From: Sedimentisphaerales bacterium
Lineage (GTDB): Bacteria > Planctomycetota > Phycisphaerae > Sedimentisphaerales > Anaerohalosphaeraceae
DNA: 64,000 nt
Direction: 5' to 3'
NCBI GenBank assembly: GCA_028282905.1
Contig: JANQGW010000183.1
Location: forward strand, 1 to 64,000
Shown here: positions 58,800 to 64,000 of the stretch, piece by piece
Numbering within the stretch: position 1 is the first letter of the stretch
Layout: every line of letters begins with the position of its first letter
Translations under genes and position numbers: made by a program
Notes under the pieces: generated by a model
The model's input: only the letters and a program-made list of their open reading frames with translations
Told to the model about the DNA's origin: nothing
The model's database searches: none

Positions 58800-60569
58800 T
58801 TACGTTGCAATACTCTCCGCATAAGTCACACGCAGAATTTCCTCGGCCGTCGTCAATCCATCCAACACCCTGGCGACGCCGCTATCCTGCAAATCGCCAT
58901 AGCCTTTGTCACGTGCCATCTGGCGAATTTGTGTTTCCTTGGCGCCGGTGGCAACGGCTTCGCGAATTTCCTGATCCATTGTTAAGAACTCGAAGATCGG
59001 CAGTCGGCCTCGATAGCCGGTGTTGCCGCATTCCGAACAGCCCTTGCCGTGGAAGAACTGTGCTGAATTAATTTGCTCCGGCGACAGACGCAGCCGTCTG
59101 AGAAGCTCCTCTTCCAGTGTCACCGGTTCTTTGCATTTATCGCAAATTTTGCGAACCAGCCGCTGGGCGAGAATCAGATTCAATGACGACGCCAGCAGAT
59201 ACGGCTCCAAGCCCATATAGACCAGACGGCTCAAGGCGCTGGGAGCATCATTGGTATGGAAGGTGCTCAGCACCAGGTGGCCGGTCAGTGAGGCCTTGAT
59301 GGCAATTTCCATCGTTTCCTTGTCACGGATTTCCCCAAGCAGTACGATATCGGGGTCTTGTCGTAAAATCGTTCGCAGGCAGGAGGCAAATGTCAGGCCA
59401 ATACCGGCTTTGATCTGCGTCTGGTTGATGCCCGCGAGTCGGTACTCAACCGGATCTTCGACGGTAGTGATGTTTTTAGCCGGGTCGCGCAATTCGTTCA
59501 GCGCCGAATACAGGGTTGTACTTTTACCACTGCCGGTCGGGCCGGTTACGATAATAATCCCGTGCGGCTGATGCAGCGTGTCCTTAAACTGGCCAAGGAG
59601 ACTCGGCTCCAGGCCCAGACTGTTGAGACTGTGATTGACCGCGCCTTTATCGAGAATACGCATCACAATCTTTTCGCCGTAAATAGTCGGCAGTGATGAG
59701 ACACGCACGTCGATGGCGTCCTGACCGCCGCCGCGGCGAATCTTGAAGCGACCGTCCTGCGGCAGCCGGCGTTCGGCGATGTCCATTTCCGACAGAATTT
59801 TAATACGCGCCAGTACCGCAGCCTGCATCTTACGCGGCGGCGGCACCATCTCGGCCAGCAAGCCGTCCACCCGCATCCGAATAATCATGGATTTGTCCTG
59901 CGGTTCAATGTGAATATCGCTGGCACGGCTTTTAATCGCCTGGCTCAGCAGCAGGTCCACAAACCGAATGACCGGAGCATCATCGACATCGACCGATTCG
60001 GCGATATCCGCTTCGAGCGAATCTTCCAATATGAAATCGTCGTCATTGTCAATCTCGAACTCTACGAGATCACGGAGTTTCTGCTCCTCAACATCAGTCC
60101 CGTGATAGACATATTCAATCGCACGCTGGATTTCCGATTCGGCCGCTAATACGGTCTTAATCGGCTTTTTCAACTTCACCGAAACGGTATCAATGGCAAT
60201 CACATTGAGCGGGTCGGCCATGGCAACGATAATCCGGTCATCCGATTGGTGGATGGCCAACACGCAAAACCGCTTGGCGATATTTTCCGAAACACACCGT
60301 GCGATCTCCTTGTCAATATCCTCCAGATTCTCCAGCGACTGATACTCCAGCCCCAGGTATTCGGCCAACAACTGTGTTAGCTGAATATCCTGAAGGTATT
60401 CGAGCTGGACCAGGGCCTGTCCGAGCCGTCCGCCGTCCTGACGCTGTTTGTCCAGCGCGGCCTGCAGCTGCTCGTCACCGATGCATCCCTTTTGAATCAG
60501 CCAGTCGCCAAAGAGCAGGTTGTCTTTGATCGCCGCCGCTGACATTGTTTTTGGTTTTTGATTGAACAT
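58800..60569 (-). CDS. Pilus/T2SS assembly ATPase (PilB/GspE)
   Basis: GIIIVTGPTGSGKSTTLYSALNEL, VEDPVEYRLAGINQTQI, LRTILRQDPDIVLLGEIRDKETMEIAIKASLTGHLVLSTFHTNDA, Zn motif CDKC...CSECGNTGYRGR. Confidence 0.96.
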   Translation of the reverse strand: MFNQKPKTMSAAAIKDNLLFGDWLIQKGCIGDEQLQAALDKQRQDGGRLGQALVQLEYLQDIQLTQLLAEYLGLEYQSLENLEDIDKEIARCVSENIAKRFCVLAIHQSDDRIIVAMADPLNVIAIDTVSVKLKKPIKTVLAAESEIQRAIEYVYHGTDVEEQKLRDLVEFEIDNDDDFILEDSLEADIAESVDVDDAPVIRFVDLLLSQAIKSRASDIHIEPQDKSMIIRMRVDGLLAEMVPPPRKMQAAVLARIKILSEMDIAERRLPQDGRFKIRRGGGQDAIDVRVSSLPTIYGEKIVMRILDKGAVNHSLNSLGLEPSLLGQFKDTLHQPHGIIIVTGPTGSGKSTTLYSALNELRDPAKNITTVEDPVEYRLAGINQTQIKAGIGLTFASCLRTILRQDPDIVLLGEIRDKETMEIAIKASLTGHLVLSTFHTNDAPSALSRLVYMGLEPYLLASSLNLILAQRLVRKICDKCKEPVTLEEELLRRLRLSPEQINSAQFFHGKGCSECGNTGYRGRLPIFEFLTMDQEIREAVATGAKETQIRQMARDKGYGDLQDSGVARVLDGLTTAEEILRVTYAESIAT

Positions 60570-60592
60570 AAGTATTAAGCCTCTCCCATGCC

Positions 60593-61897
60593 TTAATCCC
60601 CGTATTCAAAGGTCAGCACTTCCACCTCATCGGCCTCAGCCGTCTCAGAAGCTGCCTGGTCATCCCTTTGAAATGTCGCAATAAATTTTTTGACGGTGGT
60701 CAGCAATTTTTGGCTGTCCACCGGTTTGGTCAGGAAATCATCAAACATCGCTGCAATCTGATGGTTTTCATTTTCGTTGAGCACTTTGGCCGACAGTGCC
60801 ACGATGGGCGTTTCGATTCCGTTGGCCCTGATTTGCTCGGTAGCTTCATAGCCGTTCATGCGGGGCATTTTCAGATCCATCAGAATCAGATCGTATGTGT
60901 CCTCGCCGCTGGCCTTCTCGACACCTTCAAGGCCGTCTTCTGCCACCTGTACTTCAACACCCAGCGTTTCCAGCATTAAGCTGATAACCGTCCGGTTAGA
61001 CGGTTGATCCTCTACCAGTAAAATGGACGGTACTGTCGGTTCCGGTTCTTGTTCGGGCAGTGTCTGTGTTTGGATTTGGGGTTGATAGGATTCGATTTTT
61101 ACCGTTTCCTCATCCGACAGTCCTACCGGCAGGATCACTGAGAAGGTCGAGCCTTCGTTTAACCGGCTGGATACCTCTAATGTACCACCCAGCACTTCGA
61201 TCAACTGTTTGGTCAGCGGCAACCCGGCCGTGACGGTAAAGCCCATATCGAGCATTGTCAGAACTTCTTCACTAACATCTTCTTCAACCTGTGCCGGTTC
61301 GAAAAGGTGCTGCAGCTTTTCCGGGCTGATGCCGACGCCGCTGTCAACCACATCAATCTGCACACATGGACTGTCTTGATATTGCCGGGGCAGCACACAA
61401 ATGCAGACAATTCCGTCCGGCGAATATTTGAAGGCATTGGCAATCAGATTAATCATGCATTTCAGCAGACGCTCGCCGTCGCTGAGAATGTGGCTCGGCA
61501 GGTCCGGATCGACTTCGATGGCATAATCGACGGTTCGGTCAGCCGCGGCGGTGGCGGCAACCTTTTCCATATCGTGGATAATCCGAGACAAATCACATTT
61601 TGTTCTGCTAATCTTCAGGCGGCCGGATTCCAGGCGCGCCCAGTCCAGGACTTCATTAACCAGGGCCGAAAGACCGTTGCCGGCCTGGTGGATCTCATTG
61701 ACATATTCGGTCAGTTCTTCGTTTAAATCTTCAATCAGGAGCAAATCGCTGAAACCGATGACGGCGTTGGATAGGGTGCGAATCTGGTAGGCCATGTTAT
61801 CAATCAGGCGACTCTTGGCCTGCACAGCGGCTTCTTTCTGCCGGATTAACGCGTGCAGTTGTTCATGTGATTGATGACTGCTGTCATGTGTTGTCAT
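60593..61897 (-). CDS. Hybrid histidine kinase-like protein with degenerate H-box and intact receiver domain
   Basis: LIDNMAYQIRTLSNAVIGFSDLLL (no H-box His); N box NLIANAFKYSPDG; receiver ILLVEDQPSNRTV...LILMDLKMPRMNGYEA...FLTKPVD. Confidence 0.88.
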   Translation of the reverse strand: MTTHDSSHQSHEQLHALIRQKEAAVQAKSRLIDNMAYQIRTLSNAVIGFSDLLLIEDLNEELTEYVNEIHQAGNGLSALVNEVLDWARLESGRLKISRTKCDLSRIIHDMEKVAATAAADRTVDYAIEVDPDLPSHILSDGERLLKCMINLIANAFKYSPDGIVCICVLPRQYQDSPCVQIDVVDSGVGISPEKLQHLFEPAQVEEDVSEEVLTMLDMGFTVTAGLPLTKQLIEVLGGTLEVSSRLNEGSTFSVILPVGLSDEETVKIESYQPQIQTQTLPEQEPEPTVPSILLVEDQPSNRTVISLMLETLGVEVQVAEDGLEGVEKASGEDTYDLILMDLKMPRMNGYEATEQIRANGIETPIVALSAKVLNENENHQIAAMFDDFLTKPVDSQKLLTTVKKFIATFQRDDQAASETAEADEVEVLTFEYGD

Positions 61898-62168
61898 GTC
61901 ATTTTTCCTTATTATACAAAGCTCGACTTCCTGATTTTCCGTTCAAAAACATTCTCAAAAGAGAACGACACACTCCCGTTTCGACTAAATCCGCGGGGAA
62001 GTTAATCAAAAAAAGAAAGGAATCGGGCGGCGGCTTATTATCGGACAAAAAGGGAAGTTTGCAGTCAACCTCAAGTCGCTGAAGGGAAACCGGACGCTTA
62101 AAGGCCCGATAAATATCAGCCTTAAGCGTCACTCAGAAGATTGGGATAACAATGTGCTGGTGATAACA

Positions 62169-62209
62169 AAAAGCAGAACCGACAATATTATGTTATCGGC
62201 CCTGCTTTT
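62169..62209. terminator. Terminator-like hairpin downstream of the GH78 gene
   Basis: AAAAGCAGaaCCGAcaatattatgttaTCGGccCTGCTTTT. Confidence 0.65.
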
Positions 62210-62237
62210 ATCAGGTCACTTGTTCTATTTGATATTT

Positions 62238-63977
62238 TTATCGGACTGTTGAAGTGAACGTATAATTGCCGGAAGTTACTTTGTAAACCGCCCTATCGCT
62301 TTCAAAACGCACAAATGTAACGCCAGCCGCCTTGGAAGCCGGGATTTTTCCTTCTAAAACCTTCTTTTCATCCGCTGCGGGAACATGGATCGTTGCCTGG
62401 GTATTGGCGGGAATGACAACTTTCAATTCAAACTTGTTGCCTGATAGTATCCAGTCCGATGTAATCGGGCCGCGGATGCTGTTGTAGGTGGTCTGGGCCG
62501 TGGTAATCTTGCCGCCCAACTGCGGGTTGATGGTAATCTGCTTATAGGCCGGGCCTTCCGAGCGAATACCCGCAATATTTTCAAACATCCACTGGCCGAC
62601 GGCACCGAATGAGTAATGAGCAAACGAATTCATGCCGGGGTTGCCAAAACCTTTGTCGGGCGTCCAGCCGTTCCAGCGTTCCCAGATACTGGTGGCGCCG
62701 TGCTTGATTGGAAAGCCCCAGGACGGGAAGGCATCGTTGTGGAACAGCCGATAAGCTATATCATTACGGTCGATTTTCGCCAATGCCAGCATCAGGTCTT
62801 TAGTGCCGACGAAGCCCGTCGAAAGATGCCAGTTGCGTTCTTTGACTTTCCTGATCAGGTGGTCGGCGGCCTGCTTCATCCGCTCGTCTTCCACCATGTC
62901 GTAAGCAATCGCCATCACATAACTGGTCTGGCTGTCGCTTTCGATTTTTCCATCTTTGTCAACAAAGTTCTTATTAAACGACGCCCTGATCTGTGCCGCA
63001 AGTTTTTCATATTCAGCCGCTTCCTGCTCTTTGCCGAGAATGTGTGCGGTCTTAGCGGTCAGGTCGGTACTGTTGGCAAAATAAACCATGTAAATCACAT
63101 CTTTGGAGGTCGGGTCATTAATATCCAGCCAGTCGCCATAACAATGATACTTGGTCGGCGGCAGTAATCCTTCACGGCAGCGATTTTTGCTGAACGCGAT
63201 AAACTTCTTCATAGCCGGATAACTTTTTTCGAGAATCTGTTTGTCGCCATAGACTTCGTAAATCGCCCACGGACAGATCGTCCCGGCATCCGCCCAGGCC
63301 GGGCCGCCGTCATCACCGGCAACTTTTTGAGGGGCCACTTTCGGGAACTGGCCATCGGATCGCTGAGCGTCATTAAGATCGACCAGCCACTTGGTGAAAA
63401 AGGCCTGGGTGTCATTGTTCAGACAAGCGGTGCGGATATAGACCTGTGCATCGCCCGTCCAGCCGAGCCGCTCGTCCCGCTGCGGGCAATCAGTCGGAAT
63501 ATCAATAAAGTTGCTGCGCTGCGTTTGGCAGATATTGTGATACAACTGATTGGACTGTTTATCGTTACAACGGAAACTGCCCGCAACCGGCGTTGCCGAG
63601 GTTACTTCGATGCCGGTCAATGTTTCCAGCGTCGGCTTATGTGAACAGCCGGTAATTTCGGCATACTGGAAACCATGGAACGTGAAGTTCGGCTCCCAGA
63701 TTTCGATGCCGTCGCCTTTACAGATATAGGTATCGATCACGCGAGCAGCCCGCAGATTCGTCGTATAGACCGAGCCGTCCGGATTCAGACGTTCGGCAAA
63801 GCGCAGGACAATTTTTTCGCCTTTGCGGCCTTTGATTTTCAGCCGCACCCAGCCGGCGAAGTTGGTACCGAAGTCATAGACATAAACACCCCTGGACGAT
63901 TCATGCATCTTTACCGGCTTGATTTCCTGAAAGACCGTCACCGGATCGCCCGGATGCGGTTGAATCTTTGCCTTCAC
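62238..63977 (-). CDS. Alpha-L-rhamnosidase (GH78), N-terminus beyond the right window edge
   Basis: YDFGTNFAGWVRLKIKG; FIDIPTDCPQRDERLGWTGDAQVYIRTACLNNDTQAFFTKWLVDL; GATSIWERWNGWTP; NSFAHYSFGAVGQWMFENIAGI; frame stays open to 64000. Confidence 0.92.
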   Translation of the reverse strand: MKAKIQPHPGDPVTVFQEIKPVKMHESSRGVYVYDFGTNFAGWVRLKIKGRKGEKIVLRFAERLNPDGSVYTTNLRAARVIDTYICKGDGIEIWEPNFTFHGFQYAEITGCSHKPTLETLTGIEVTSATPVAGSFRCNDKQSNQLYHNICQTQRSNFIDIPTDCPQRDERLGWTGDAQVYIRTACLNNDTQAFFTKWLVDLNDAQRSDGQFPKVAPQKVAGDDGGPAWADAGTICPWAIYEVYGDKQILEKSYPAMKKFIAFSKNRCREGLLPPTKYHCYGDWLDINDPTSKDVIYMVYFANSTDLTAKTAHILGKEQEAAEYEKLAAQIRASFNKNFVDKDGKIESDSQTSYVMAIAYDMVEDERMKQAADHLIRKVKERNWHLSTGFVGTKDLMLALAKIDRNDIAYRLFHNDAFPSWGFPIKHGATSIWERWNGWTPDKGFGNPGMNSFAHYSFGAVGQWMFENIAGIRSEGPAYKQITINPQLGGKITTAQTTYNSIRGPITSDWILSGNKFELKVVIPANTQATIHVPAADEKKVLEGKIPASKAAGVTFVRFESDRAVYKVTSGNYTFTSTVR

Positions 63978-64000
63978 CGAATCGTTGACATCTACGGACT

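Overview
This 64 kb window is chromosomal DNA from what looks like a Planctomycetota (Phycisphaerae/Sedimentisphaerales-like) bacterium. That placement is an inference from DUF1501/DUF1549-DUF1553/DUF1080/PPC gene sets, dockerin-like C-termini on exported beta-propeller proteins, and a stand-alone pseudopilin. I found no rRNA, tRNA, CRISPR array or intact transposon. Main contents: recG; a membrane protein with a ClpP/SppA-like domain; two tandem DUF3616 proteins; a giant coiled-coil gene (about 2,020 codons, split by an apparent frameshift); enolase; a GH29 fucosidase; a MarR/permease operon with two perfect inverted-repeat operators; a YWTD-propeller dockerin protein; the DUF1549-DUF1501-PPC-DUF1080 operon; a RidA/chorismatase-like protein; a complete arginine-to-spermidine pathway (speA, carboxy(nor)spermidine dehydrogenase, nspC, speB); a roughly 17 kb type IV pilus/T2SS-like locus on the minus strand with a ParA ATPase and a duplicated three-gene minor-pseudopilin cassette; and a GH78 rhamnosidase cut by the right edge. 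Most notable: (i) a giant coiled-coil protein whose internal duplications (203, 91, 140 and 49 residues) are all whole numbers of heptads, broken at an AAAA run; (ii) a hybrid histidine kinase next to the pilus ATPase that lacks the H-box histidine (MAYQIRT instead of MSHEIRT) but keeps its receiver Asp; (iii) the pilus locus with embedded ParA and duplicated minor-pilin cassette; (iv) several families of intergenic repeats, including 8-bp quasi-periodic tracts and palindromes with a conserved loop, one of which is read into a protein N-terminus.
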